This document shows positions 8,084 through 16,166 of a stretch of 59,747 bases of DNA, in pieces. This DNA comes from Actinomycetota bacterium. GTDB lineage: Bacteria > Actinomycetota > Acidimicrobiia > Acidimicrobiales > RAAP-2. Position 1 is the first letter of the stretch, and each line of letters starts with the position of its first letter. The DNA is taken from contig JAJPJV010000013.1 of NCBI GenBank assembly GCA_021324045.1, positions 1 to 59,747 on the forward strand, in the 5' to 3' direction. Made by a program: the position numbers and the translations under genes. The notes below the pieces were generated by a model that made no database searches, was not told the origin of the DNA, and saw only the letters and a program-made list of their open reading frames with translations.

Positions 8084-10120
8084 GTGAACACCTTTCTCGG
8101 ATATGCAATTCCTGGGATTCCGTTCGGCTGCACCTATGCCATCGTGGCGATTGGCCTCGTCCTCACGTACCAAACGACCGGCGTATTCAATTTCGGGTTT
8201 GGGGCTCAGGCCTTCGCCTCCGCGTTCGTCTACACGGTGCTCGTTGGCCGAGGAATCGGAACGGGAATCTCTTTTGTCATCGCGGTCCTCGTTCTTGCCC
8301 CAATGCTAGGTGTGGCGCTGGATCGCCTCCTGTTTCGGCACATCGCATCGAGCAACACCGTCGCGAAGATCGTTTCTTCCGTTGGCGTGTTGGTTGCCAT
8401 CCCTGAGCTGTTGTCGCTGATCTTCGGTAACCAAACGCGCTTTGCGCCACCACAGCTGTTCTTGAACCAGGCTTCCGTGTACTTCCACCTCGGATCGACG
8501 CCAATCAACGGGCTTGAGCTCGAGACGGTGATCATGTCCGTAGCGATCGTGGGAATCGTCATCGCGATCCTCCATTCGAGGGGGATCGGTCTCGAGATGC
8601 GCGCCGCGGTCGAAAGTCGCCGCATGCTCGAGCTCCATGGAGTCCCCGCGAACAGGGTGGTGGGCTTTGCCTGGGTGCTCTCAAGCACGATGGCGGGTCT
8701 CGCCGGCGTGTTGCTCGCGCCCCAATACCCGACGCTGCAAGCGAACGATTTCGCGATCCTGCTCGTGGCAGCGATCGCTGCCGCGGCGGTGGGCAGCCTC
8801 CGCAGCGTGCCGCTCGCATTGGCCGGCGGCATCCTCCTCGGGGTGATCGGAGGGCTCGGGGCGGGCTACTTCCCTCCTTCGAGCATCTGGCACACCGGTT
8901 TGCTGCCGGGCATACCCTTCCTGCTCCTTGCGGTACTCCTGGTTGCTGCACCTCGGTTGCGGAACCTCGAGACCAGTAACGATCCGCTTGCTTCGAGCGA
9001 TCCGCCGCCGCCCCCGCCGATCACGGTGACACGTGCTCCCGAGCTCGACCGGCTCATCAAGGGCGGCGGACGTGTGCTCGCAGTGGTTGCCGTGGTGTCG
9101 GTACTGACATGGGTGCCCGCGAACTGGGTCTTCGTGTTGACGACCGGGCTCGTTTTCTCGGTCGTGTTCCTTTCGATCACGCTGATTACCGGCATGGGCG
9201 GACAGCTCTCGCTCTGCCAGGCCAGCTTCGCCGGAGTGGGTGCCTTCACCGCTGGCCAGCTCGCGCTGCACTTCGGAATGCCGGTCCTGCTCGGCATCGT
9301 GGTCGGTACCGTTGTTGCGGGGATCATCGGAGCGGTGGCCGCCTTACCCGCGCTGCGGTTGCGTGGGCTTCCGCTCGCGCTGCTCACCCTGGCATTCGCC
9401 CTTCTGGCCGATAACGTTGCGTTCCCCGCCTCCTGGATCGGCGGGCCACTGACCGGCCTCAATGTCCCACGACCCCAGGTCGGCTCTCTCAGCTTCGCGA
9501 CGGAGAGCACGCGGGCGTTCTTCGTCCTCGCCCTCGTGGTCCTGATTCTTTGTGCCCTCGTCGTTCGATTCGTCCAAAGAGGAACGATCGGCAGCTATCT
9601 TGCGGCGATGCGGGGGAGCCCGGCGGGTGCCGCGGCGATCGGAGTCAACCTGAACTCCACGAAAGTCCTGGTTTTTTCGCTATCGGCGTGTCTTGCCGGA
9701 CTCGGTGGAGGGCTGTACGCATCGTTGCAACAGACCGTCACTCCCGCAGATTTCAACTACGAGTTCTCGCTCGTGTTCGTGGTCGTGGTGGTCACAACCG
9801 GCGTGCGGACCATCGAAGGCGCGATCCAGGCCGGCCTCGGCTTCGTAGTGGTCCAGCAGCTGCTCAGCTACCTGCCGGGTCGATTCGGCGCAGGCGGCCT
9901 TGCCATCGTCCTCTTCGCATTCGGCGCGCTCACGTACGCGAGCCACCCCGAAGGGGTCGTGGAATACCAGAAGCGCCAATGGACCCAACGAGCAGAGCGG
10001 ATCCTGTTGCGACGTGCTCCCCGAGGCACCCCTCCGGCGATGTCGATCGCGGGAGGGGCGGTCCCAACCATTCACCACTCGTTGCAGCCGAGTGCCCGCG
10101 ATCGAGTGGAGTCGGGATGA
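8084..10120 (+). CDS. Fused LivH-LivM branched-chain-type ABC permease
   Basis: A 678-residue integral membrane protein joining both permease halves of a Liv transporter. Residues 1 to about 290 are LivH-like (GIPFGCTYAIVAIGLVLTYQ, then GLEMRAAVESRRMLELHGV, the ATPase contact loop). A Pro-rich linker follows at about residues 300-315. Residues about 330-640 are LivM-like (ITGMGGQLSLCQASFAGVGA, and the second contact loop GSYLAAMRGSPAGAAAIG). GTG at 8084 follows GGAGGTAGGGGG. The last bases ATGA overlap the ATPase gene, so assembly is probably coupled. The fusion fixes a 1:1 ratio of the halves. Confidence 0.9.
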   Translation: MNTFLGYAIPGIPFGCTYAIVAIGLVLTYQTTGVFNFGFGAQAFASAFVYTVLVGRGIGTGISFVIAVLVLAPMLGVALDRLLFRHIASSNTVAKIVSSVGVLVAIPELLSLIFGNQTRFAPPQLFLNQASVYFHLGSTPINGLELETVIMSVAIVGIVIAILHSRGIGLEMRAAVESRRMLELHGVPANRVVGFAWVLSSTMAGLAGVLLAPQYPTLQANDFAILLVAAIAAAAVGSLRSVPLALAGGILLGVIGGLGAGYFPPSSIWHTGLLPGIPFLLLAVLLVAAPRLRNLETSNDPLASSDPPPPPPITVTRAPELDRLIKGGGRVLAVVAVVSVLTWVPANWVFVLTTGLVFSVVFLSITLITGMGGQLSLCQASFAGVGAFTAGQLALHFGMPVLLGIVVGTVVAGIIGAVAALPALRLRGLPLALLTLAFALLADNVAFPASWIGGPLTGLNVPRPQVGSLSFATESTRAFFVLALVVLILCALVVRFVQRGTIGSYLAAMRGSPAGAAAIGVNLNSTKVLVFSLSACLAGLGGGLYASLQQTVTPADFNYEFSLVFVVVVVTTGVRTIEGAIQAGLGFVVVQQLLSYLPGRFGAGGLAIVLFAFGALTYASHPEGVVEYQKRQWTQRAERILLRRAPRGTPPAMSIAGGAVPTIHHSLQPSARDRVESG

Positions 10121-10959
10121 GCAGCGAGGCCACTCGAGTGTCTGCTGGGAGCGAACTGGCATTCAGGGGATCGCGGGTGCAGGGAGCGACCATGGGGGAG
10201 GGCGGGGGGACCCTGCTCTCGGTTCGCTCGGTGACGAAGACCTTCGACGGCATCTCAGCTGTCCAAGACGTCAGCGTCGAGGTGGGTCACGGTGAGCTCG
10301 TCGGCTTGGTGGGCCCCAACGGGGCAGGTAAGACGACATTGTTCGACTGCATTTCTGGGCGGTTGCGCCCAGACAGGGGACACGTGTTCTATGAGGGGTC
10401 CCGGATCGACCATTGGCCGGTCCATCGTCGGGCGCGCGCGGGGATCGCTCGCACCTTCCAGCGCATGGAGCTGTTCGAGGAACTGACCGTTCGCGAGCAC
10501 CTATTGGTCGCGGACCGTGCGCACCGCGGCGGCGTGCTGGGAGCGCTTGTGCATCGGGGCCAGCAGCGTCCCGCCGAGCGCCAACGCGTGGACGCCATGG
10601 TGGAGCTCTTCGGGCTGACCGAGGTCGCGGACACGCTCGTCTCGGCCTTGCCCCTCGGAACGTGCCGGCTCGTCGAGCTGGCAAGAGCAATGACCTGCGA
10701 GCCCAAGCTGCTCCTTGCAGACGAGCCGTCGTCAGGGCTCGGGGAACGAGATCGGGATCACATTACCGCGGTCCTCCGGGACGCCCAGTCACATTGGGGG
10801 ATGGCGATGCTCCTCGTGGAGCACGATCTGGCGATGGTGTCCCAGGTGGTGGACCGAATCGTGGTGATGCACCTCGGCCGAGTGATTGCCTCGGGCGACT
10901 ATCAGACCGTGATGGCCGATCCAGAGGTCCGCCGTGCCTACCTCGGGCATGCAGCGTGA
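10117..10959 (+). CDS. ABC transporter ATP-binding protein, LivG type
   Basis: A 280-residue cytoplasmic ATPase that would power the fused permease. Walker A is GPNGAGKTT, the Q-loop lies in RTFQRMELFEELT, Walker B is LLLADEPSSGL and the switch His is in LLVEHD. The signature motif is replaced by LPLGTCRLVELARA, a variant frequent in this subfamily in place of LSGGQ. The ATG at 10117 overlaps the permease stop (ATGA). A second ATG at 10192, preceded by AGGGA, is possible and would drop 25 residues that lie before the nucleotide-binding domain. Confidence 0.9.
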   Translation: MSSEATRVSAGSELAFRGSRVQGATMGEGGGTLLSVRSVTKTFDGISAVQDVSVEVGHGELVGLVGPNGAGKTTLFDCISGRLRPDRGHVFYEGSRIDHWPVHRRARAGIARTFQRMELFEELTVREHLLVADRAHRGGVLGALVHRGQQRPAERQRVDAMVELFGLTEVADTLVSALPLGTCRLVELARAMTCEPKLLLADEPSSGLGERDRDHITAVLRDAQSHWGMAMLLVEHDLAMVSQVVDRIVVMHLGRVIASGDYQTVMADPEVRRAYLGHAA

Positions 10960-11803
10960 GGAACGGCTCTTGGCCAGGCTGGCGGCGGTGAACCGTTTAC
11001 GCTCGAGGGCAGAGGCACGGCGCACGCGGTCGGGGTGGGAAAGGACAGAGACGGGCGACGCCCGTGGGCCTGCGCTGGAGGTCTCTGGGGTGAGCGCTTC
11101 CTATGGCCCCTATCGTGCGCTGTTCGACGTCAGCTTCACGATCCGCCAGGGCGAGGCGGTAGCCTTGATCGGACCGAACGGAGCAGGAAAGTCAACGGTT
11201 GCCCGGGCGGTGACCGGGTTGATCCCCGTGACCGACGGTTCGGTTCGGGTCGGTGGGCAGGAGATCACCGGACTCCCGACCTGGCAAATTGCCCGTGCCG
11301 GCGTGGTCCACGTTCCGGAAGGAAGAGCGATCTTCGCCGGGCTCTCGGTCGAGGAGAACCTGCGGATCGCCCTGCGACGGCGCTCTGGACGCTCACGGAC
11401 CGACGAAGCCCTTCTCGAGGCGTACTCGACCTTCCCGATGCTCGCAGAGCGAAGGCACCAATCGGCGGGGACGCTGTCCGGTGGCCAGCAACGGCTGCTT
11501 TCCTTGGCCCCCGCGCTCATGGTCCCCTCGACGGTCCTGATCACCGATGAGCTGTCGCTCGGCCTGGCGCCAGCGTGGCTCGACGTGGTGTATGAACGGC
11601 TCGCAGAGGTTCACCGGAGGGGGACCGCAGTATTGATCATCGAGCAACAGATCGACCGCGCCCTCGCCATCGCGGATTCCGCCGTGGTGCTGCAGCGAGG
11701 GTCCGTGTGCTACGTCGGGACCCCGTCAGGGGCCGCCAGCGTCGCCGAGGAGCTCATCACGACCCCGGGAGCGGGATGGGCGGCCCCTGGACCGGGCACC
11801 TGA
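10949..11803 (+). CDS. ABC transporter ATP-binding protein, LivF type
   Basis: A 284-residue ATPase, the second of the pair. Walker A is GPNGAGKST, the signature is LSGGQQRLLSLAPAL (intact, unlike the partner), Walker B is VLITDELSLGLAP and the His switch is replaced by IIEQQ, as usual in LivF. An N-terminal extension of about 35 basic residues precedes the domain. The ATG at 10949 overlaps the LivG gene by 11 bp; a GTG at 10934 is possible. It closes the transporter operon. Confidence 0.9.
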   Translation: MQREERLLARLAAVNRLRSRAEARRTRSGWERTETGDARGPALEVSGVSASYGPYRALFDVSFTIRQGEAVALIGPNGAGKSTVARAVTGLIPVTDGSVRVGGQEITGLPTWQIARAGVVHVPEGRAIFAGLSVEENLRIALRRRSGRSRTDEALLEAYSTFPMLAERRHQSAGTLSGGQQRLLSLAPALMVPSTVLITDELSLGLAPAWLDVVYERLAEVHRRGTAVLIIEQQIDRALAIADSAVVLQRGSVCYVGTPSGAASVAEELITTPGAGWAAPGPGT

Positions 11804-11879
11804 AGCGCCTGGCGGGCCCTTACATTCCTCCAGTCCTGGGGTGCTGGTCGACTGCCCGCTCGCGTGAGACGATCATGGG

Positions 11880-12560
11880 GTGCGGGTCCGGCGGTCCTTT
11901 GCGTTCATCGACGTCTCAGGCTTCACGGCGCTCACCGAGACTGAAGGTGACGAGCGCGCGGTGAGCGTCGTGTCAGATTTCCGTTCACTTGTCCGAGGAA
12001 TCTGTTCGCGGCGTGCGGTACGCATCGCAAAATGGCTGGGCGACGGCGCCATGCTGGTCGGTGTCGACACGAAGCCACTCGTGTCTGCCACGCTCGAGAT
12101 GCAGATGCACACCCCTGCCCAGCCCCTGGGCATCCGTTGCGGCATCGCCGTCGGAGACGTGATCCTGCTGGAGGGTGACGACTACATCGGCCATGCGGTC
12201 AATGTCTCCGCCCGCTTGTGCGACGCCGCTTCCGGCGGGCAGATCCTCGCTCAGGCGGGCGTTGGCGACGAGCTTCCAAAGTGGGGCGCAGTGCTCGCCG
12301 AGAAGAGCATCCAGATCCGTGGCCTTGAACACCCGATGCAGGTTGCTGAGCTCGGCTTTCGGCACCTCGAGGGGCCGACCATGCTCGATCCCGTTTGCGG
12401 CATCCCACTGACGGCTTCGGTGGCTGACAGCATGACCCGCGATCACCTGGGGATGCTCGTCCTGTTCTGCTCAGAGAGCTGCCGGGACACCTGGGAGCGG
12501 CGCCCGACCCCAGCTCCCGACAGCCAGGGAAGCCTTCGGATCCCGCTCATCGGGTCCTGA
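11880..12560 (+). CDS. Class III nucleotidyl cyclase fused to a YHS-like metal domain
   Basis: A 226-residue soluble protein. Residues about 6-158 form a class III cyclase homology domain with metal-binding Asp11 (FIDVSGF) and Asp55 (LGDGAML), a Lys at 51 where adenylate cyclases bind the base, and the transition-state pair Asn108/Arg112 in NVSARL, so it may be active. Residues 169-208 read DPVCGIPLT, then LFCSESC, a YHS-like domain with Cys173, Cys197 and Cys201 that could bind a metal. The GTG at 11880 is the only sensible start; no good ribosome site is seen. The fusion suggests metal- or redox-dependent cyclic nucleotide output, which is an inference. Confidence 0.75.
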   Translation: MRVRRSFAFIDVSGFTALTETEGDERAVSVVSDFRSLVRGICSRRAVRIAKWLGDGAMLVGVDTKPLVSATLEMQMHTPAQPLGIRCGIAVGDVILLEGDDYIGHAVNVSARLCDAASGGQILAQAGVGDELPKWGAVLAEKSIQIRGLEHPMQVAELGFRHLEGPTMLDPVCGIPLTASVADSMTRDHLGMLVLFCSESCRDTWERRPTPAPDSQGSLRIPLIGS

Positions 12561-12607
12561 TCCCGACAGCTGCCCCGACCGGGCGGATGGTGCGCGGCTG
12601 GTTCCGG

Positions 12608-13282
12608 TCAGCCCGCTGCGAGGGGTGAGTCCCGCTCGCTCGAGGGCGTGCCGTGACCGTCTGTGCTCGAACCAGTAGGGCGACACAAGATCGCGGCCAC
12701 CTCTTCTGCCCGTCGCCGAAAGGCAGCTGCGGCCCCGTCGGTCTCGTCGAGCACCCCCGCGACATGCTCAAAGAACAGCCCGATCACCATTGCCCGGAGC
12801 AACCGGGCCACCCCCGCCGGGCCAGGTTCGCCACAGAGCTGTGGCTCTTCCTCGGCGATCCACCGCTCCAGCGACTCCTGGGTGATCGAAAGGAGCTCCT
12901 TGCCGACCCCGAGAGCCGTCTCGTCACTTCGAAGTGCTTCGCCCATCATCAACCGGACGAAGTCTTCGACCTCGAGCATCGATTGGAGGATCTCGTTGAG
13001 CAGATCGGCGAGGGCGGTCCGGCTGGTTCGATCGCCGGGCGTGGGGCTCGTGACGACGATGTCGTCGAGGAGCCCTCGCTCGGCGAGGACTGCAACGAGC
13101 AGGTCCCGCTTCGAGGGAAAGTAATGGTAGAGGGAGGCAACGTTGAGGCCGGTGGCGGCTGCCAAGTCCCGCATGCTGGTTCCGTCCACACCTCGCTGCG
13201 CCATCAGGGTGAGTGCAGTGTCGAGGATGTGCTGTCGCTGGCTTGTACCGGCCGGCGTCTGTGACGGGCTCGCCTGGCTCAT
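12608..13282 (-). CDS. TetR/AcrR family regulator
   Basis: A 224-residue repressor. The helix-turn-helix near residues 29-56 reads TSMRDLAAATGLNVASLYHYF and FPSKRDLL, the standard TetR signature. The remaining part is an all-helical ligand domain. The ATG at 13282 is preceded by AGGGGAG; the open frame continues upstream only by reading through the tRNA-His gene. It converges with the cyclase-YHS gene, and its target and ligand are unknown. Confidence 0.88.
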   Translation of the reverse strand: MSQASPSQTPAGTSQRQHILDTALTLMAQRGVDGTSMRDLAAATGLNVASLYHYFPSKRDLLVAVLAERGLLDDIVVTSPTPGDRTSRTALADLLNEILQSMLEVEDFVRLMMGEALRSDETALGVGKELLSITQESLERWIAEEEPQLCGEPGPAGVARLLRAMVIGLFFEHVAGVLDETDGAAAAFRRRAEEVAAILCRPTGSSTDGHGTPSSERDSPLAAG

Positions 13283-13304
13283 GAGCTCCCCTCTGAGATA
13301 TTCG

Positions 13305-13379
13305 GGTGAGCGAGGGGACTTGAACCCCCGACCTCCAGGGCCACAACCTGGCGCTCTAACCAGCTGAGCTACGCCCACC
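13305..13379 (-). tRNA. tRNA-His (GTG)
   Basis: The acceptor stem GTGGGCG pairs with CGCTCAC. The extra 5' G at 13379 faces C73 at 13305, the identity pair of tRNA-His. The anticodon loop in CCAGGTTGTGGCCCTGG reads GTG, decoding His. T arm GGGGG-TTCAAGT-CCCCT has one wobble pair. It lies 22 bp before the TetR start on the same strand, so transcripts could be joined. Confidence 0.95.
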
Positions 13380-13434
13380 GAGGCCTTTAGTGTGGCATAT
13401 CGCAGGGGTGCCTCGGCCAGTGGCCCGTCCCTCT

Positions 13435-13507
13435 GCCCCCGTAGCTCAACGGATAGAGCAGGTGGCTTCTAACCATCAGGCTGGAGGTTCGAGTCCTCCC
13501 GGGGGCG
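13435..13507 (+). tRNA. tRNA-Arg (TCT)
   Basis: A 73-nt tRNA with acceptor stem GCCCCCG/CGGGGGC, discriminator G, D arm AGCTCAACGGATAGAGC, anticodon loop CTTCTAA reading TCT (Arg, AGA) and T arm GGAGG-TTCGAGT-CCTCC. Its 3' half is overlapped by the end of a decayed recombinase frame on the other strand, as expected when a tRNA serves as an integration site. Confidence 0.95.
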
Positions 13508-13937
13508 CGAACCAGTCCTCCGCGCGCCTGCGAAGCGACCTCGCGGTGTCGCTGCCGCGGTCGTCGAGGGTGACTGGGACATCCACGGCGTCGTCAGCCG
13601 GTTGGTAGACGACGTCGAGCTGCAGTGCGTCGAAGACCTCCCGTGGTTCGCCCTGGGGCGCCGCGTCGAGCGAGGTGGCGAGGATGGGCAGGCGGTCGAG
13701 CAACGGGGCGACGTCGGCCAACGTGGGCGCTTCTGTCACCGACGCTCGGGCGAGTGCCACGAGACGCTCGCGCCGTTCGGCGACGGTGTCCTCCAGCTCA
13801 GCCACGCGCTGGCCGACGCGCCGACGGAGAGCAGCGGTCACATCGTCGGCTTCGAGGTTCATGAGCTGGTGGGTGAAGCACCGTTCGAGGTCGGCGATCT
13901 CGGCTTCGATCTCCTCGGCGCGCGCGTTTGCTGGCGC
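13476..13937 (-). pseudogene. Serine-recombinase-like C-terminal remnant at tRNA-Arg
   Basis: An open frame on the minus strand keeps only a recombinase-like tail. ARAEEIEAEIADLERCF begins an Arg/Glu-rich coiled-coil stretch as found in large serine recombinases, followed by EVFDALQLDVVYQPADDAVD, which resembles their final beta-rich segment. The resolvase catalytic domain is missing. The frame reads into the tRNA-Arg T arm and stops there, the usual geometry for an integrase inserted at a tRNA 3' end. Family assignment rests on pattern resemblance only, so it is moderate. Confidence 0.5.
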
Positions 13938-13940
13938 GGC

Positions 13941-14264
13941 GCACCTTCGGTGGAGTGGAAGAAGGTCGAAGAGACCGTCCGCGTCGGGCACGAGAACCGT
14001 GGCTTCGCCGGCCGCTTCGGAGCTAGGCTGCCCCGGATCAACGACGGCAGCTTCTTCTTCCTCCAGCACATGCGCTCCAAGATGAAGCCACCCAAGGGAG
14101 GCAGGAGCCGCCTTGTCATCATCTTCAACGGTTCGCCGCTCCTCCCGGGAGCTGCGGGATCGGGCGGGTCGAAGATGCACCGCTGGATCATCGAGAACGA
14201 CTGGCACGAAGCAATCGTCGCGTCACCCGACCAGCTCTTCTCGCCCTTCCCATCCGCACGATGA
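13941..14264 (+). pseudogene. HsdM (type I restriction methylase) internal fragment
   Basis: About 107 codons of a type I N6-adenine methylase. Recognisable stretches are VEWKKVEETVR, LPRINDGSFFFLQHM, RLVIIFNGSPLL and WIIENDWHEAIVASPDQLF, which follow HsdM order after the catalytic NPPF region. The NPPF motif itself and the N-terminal half are absent, and the match ends abruptly after DQLF at a stop. No hsdS or hsdR is nearby. It is a stranded piece of a lost restriction island beside tRNA-Arg. Confidence 0.78.
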
Positions 14265-14575
14265 GGTTGCCCATCCACCCCCTTAACGAAGGTCCGGATC
14301 GTACGAGCACCGCAACCCGGAATGTCCCCCTACCTGACGTAGCCATGAGGGCGGACCTTCGCGTGCCGAGAGAGCAGGCTGATCGCTGGCCCCTCCACCA
14401 ACGGCTCGAGGTTCGCATACCTGGTGGATCACCGTGCGGCACGGGCCGCGCTCGTCGTCTACTTCCTCGATCTCGACGGGATCGTCTGGCGTGTTGGATC
14501 CGACTGATGCGTCCGGGCCGCGCGGTCGTCGCCGAGGATGTCCTTGGGCAGCCGGGCCGGGGAACTGGCCAGAGC
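14265..14575. other. Scar region after the HsdM fragment
   Basis: No complete gene is visible. One short open stretch around 14405-14506 reads RFAYLVDHRAARAALVVYF and then LDLDGIVWRVGSD before a stop; I do not recognise it, and it could be another gene piece left by the island. The right part supplies the promoter of the BlaI-type gene. Confidence 0.35.
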
Positions 14576-14597
14576 TAAACTACGAATCTGTAGGAGG
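14576..14597 (+). promoter_or_regulatory. -10 box, TAC-N6-GTA dyad and ribosome site of the BlaI-type gene
   Basis: TAAACT (14576-14581) is a plausible -10. The dyad CTAC-GAATCT-GTAG (14580-14593) overlaps its end and runs into the ribosome site AGGAGG (14592-14597). TAC/GTA half-sites are what BlaI/MecI/CopY-type repressors use, so autorepression is likely. A matching dyad lies at 16077-16090. Confidence 0.55.
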
Positions 14598-14606
14598 TCA
14601 TGGTTG

Positions 14607-14990
14607 GTGCCGAGACGCTTTGTCGCGGGACGCCGGGTCGGCGAACTGGAAAACGAGATCCTCGAAGTGCTCTGGTCTGCCGGTACCTGGCTGACGGGTC
14701 GTGAGGTCCTTGAGCGGCTCGGCGACGAGTCTCGGGCATACACAACGGTCATGACCGTGCTCGGCCGCCTCGTCGACAAGGCCCTCGTCGAACGCGTTGA
14801 GGAGGGAAAGACACACCGCTACCGTGCCGCCGGTGACCCCGACGAACTGACCGCTCAGGCAATCCGCGCTCTGCTCTCAGCGACCGCGCACCCCCGTGTG
14901 GCCCTCGCGCGCTTCATCGAGCACCTCGACGACCCGCAGCTTGTGGCCGAACTGGCTACAGCGGTCAAGCGCCGGCGTCGCAGACCATGA
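14607..14990 (+). CDS. blaI: BlaI/MecI-type transcriptional repressor
   Basis: A 127-residue winged-helix regulator of the penicillinase-repressor family. VGELENEILEVLWSAGTWLT opens the domain, and REVLERLGDESRAYTTVMTV with LGRLVDKALVERVEEGKTHR form the recognition helix and wing. The C-terminal helices would dimerise and contain the region cleaved in classic BlaI. Ribosome site AGGAGG lies 9 bases before GTG 14607; a TTG at 14604 is also possible. It overlaps by ATGA the M56 protease gene, the usual sensor partner. The likely target is its own dyad and the one at 16077. The signal need not be beta-lactam; here the downstream genes point to metal or thiol stress. Confidence 0.88.
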   Translation: MPRRFVAGRRVGELENEILEVLWSAGTWLTGREVLERLGDESRAYTTVMTVLGRLVDKALVERVEEGKTHRYRAAGDPDELTAQAIRALLSATAHPRVALARFIEHLDDPQLVAELATAVKRRRRRP

Positions 14991-15973
14991 GCATCGCAGC
15001 CGTCGGCCTTGGCTTCTTCGCTGTGCTCGTGGGTCTCGGGCTGCTTGCTGATTGTCGTACCGGCGTCTCCCCTCGGGTCGTGGCCAGCGCGCAGTTGGTC
15101 AGCCTTCTCGGTTGGGCCCTCGTGCCTGCAGTCTGGTTGGCGTGTCTTGGGAGCGCGCTTGGCTCGTGGCTCGGAGGGCTTCGGGCGGCGGGCGGGAACT
15201 GCCTGCTCGGGCTCGATCATGCGCAGTGGCAGCTCCTCGGCTACGCGCCAGGGGCGCTCGTCGTTGGTTTGCTCGTCTTTCACGGGGTCCGACATGCTGC
15301 TGTCGCCCGTCGGAGCGAGATGCGGGGGGTGGCCTTGTCGAGGTCGGTCCGGCGTCCGGCGAGTGTCGGCGATGTGTGGGTCGTGCCCTCAGCACACCCG
15401 GCTGCGTTTGCATCTGGACTGTGGCGCTGCCGAGCGGTGGTGACCTCCGGACTGCTTGCCTCGCTGGAGCCAGGAGAGCGTCAGGCGGTGTGTGAGCACG
15501 AGGCGGCGCACGTACGCCTTGGACATCCTCGCCTGCTTGTGTTGTGTGGAGCGATCGCCGCGGCCTATGGTTCTTTCCCTCCGGTGTGCCGGGCATGGGA
15601 CGTACTTCGCCGAGCGCTCGAGGCCGCGGCCGACGACGAGGCTGCACGTGTCGCCGGGACCGAGTCGCTGATGTCGGCGCTCGTCCATGTGGCCGCGCTG
15701 GTGGAGAACAAGGTCCACGCAGTGGCACCAGCATTCAGCGGTGCCGAGCATCTGCGCTGGCGGATTGCGCGTCTTGAAAATTCTCGCGAACCGACACCCT
15801 GGCCGACGGCACTCGTCGGCATAGCCACCATCGCTACCGGCGTTGCGATGGCACTCGTGGGCTGCACGCTCGTCGGTGCTCCGGTGAGCATTGTCGGCGT
15901 GATTGCTTGTCTCGGTGCTGTCGCATCGATCGGCCTTCGGCCCACTTGGGCCTGGGGACGCCATCGTACTTAG
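14987..15973 (+). CDS. M56 family membrane metalloprotease (BlaR1-like, no sensor domain)
   Basis: A 328-residue membrane protease. Hydrophobic segments occur near residues 2-20, 33-60, 87-100 and, at the C-terminus, 277-298 and 300-320. The zinc motif HEAAH is at 171-175 in the cytoplasmic domain, with a later Glu in AADDEAARVAG as likely third ligand. The penicillin-binding sensor of true BlaR1 is absent, so signal input must come through the membrane part or partner proteins. It starts by ATGA overlap with the repressor and presumably inactivates it by cleavage. Relation to the cysteine-rich downstream genes is by adjacency. Confidence 0.87.
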   Translation: MSIAAVGLGFFAVLVGLGLLADCRTGVSPRVVASAQLVSLLGWALVPAVWLACLGSALGSWLGGLRAAGGNCLLGLDHAQWQLLGYAPGALVVGLLVFHGVRHAAVARRSEMRGVALSRSVRRPASVGDVWVVPSAHPAAFASGLWRCRAVVTSGLLASLEPGERQAVCEHEAAHVRLGHPRLLVLCGAIAAAYGSFPPVCRAWDVLRRALEAAADDEAARVAGTESLMSALVHVAALVENKVHAVAPAFSGAEHLRWRIARLENSREPTPWPTALVGIATIATGVAMALVGCTLVGAPVSIVGVIACLGAVASIGLRPTWAWGRHRT

Positions 15974-16068
15974 GAGTGCAGGTAGCGCGACGGCCATCGC
16001 CCCAAGTCGCTGTGCCGCTGGTCGGCGTGTCGCTCGATTCTCCTCGGGGCTTGGCCGGACGCTGCGGC

Positions 16069-16096
16069 TTGTTCTCTTACGGAGATGTAGTAGATT
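16069..16096 (+). promoter_or_regulatory. Internal promoter with second TAC-N6-GTA dyad
   Basis: TTGTTC (16069-16074), a 16-base spacer and TAGATT (16091-16096) form a plausible promoter for the gene at 16167. The spacer holds TTAC-GGAGAT-GTAG (16077-16090), the same TAC-N6-GTA dyad as before the BlaI-type gene. A repressor bound here would block polymerase, linking the four-gene downstream unit to the upstream regulator. Confidence 0.5.
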
Positions 16097-16166
16097 TTGC
16101 TTCGTCGTGAGTGTGCTCGGATTCGGTGTGCTGAATCAGAGCTCATGCAAGGCGAAGGAGGCGCTG

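Noticed and set aside
13282-13378. N-terminal extension of the TetR protein
   Set aside because: The extension is the translation of the tRNA-His gene.
13476-14207. Complete 243-residue protein across the tRNA-Arg region
   Set aside because: Its N-terminal half is the antisense of the HsdM fragment and its end lies inside the tRNA; only the middle has recombinase-like features, so it is called a remnant.
14607-15973. A beta-lactam resistance locus
   Set aside because: No beta-lactamase or penicillin-binding sensor domain is present; the BlaI/M56 pair alone does not show this.
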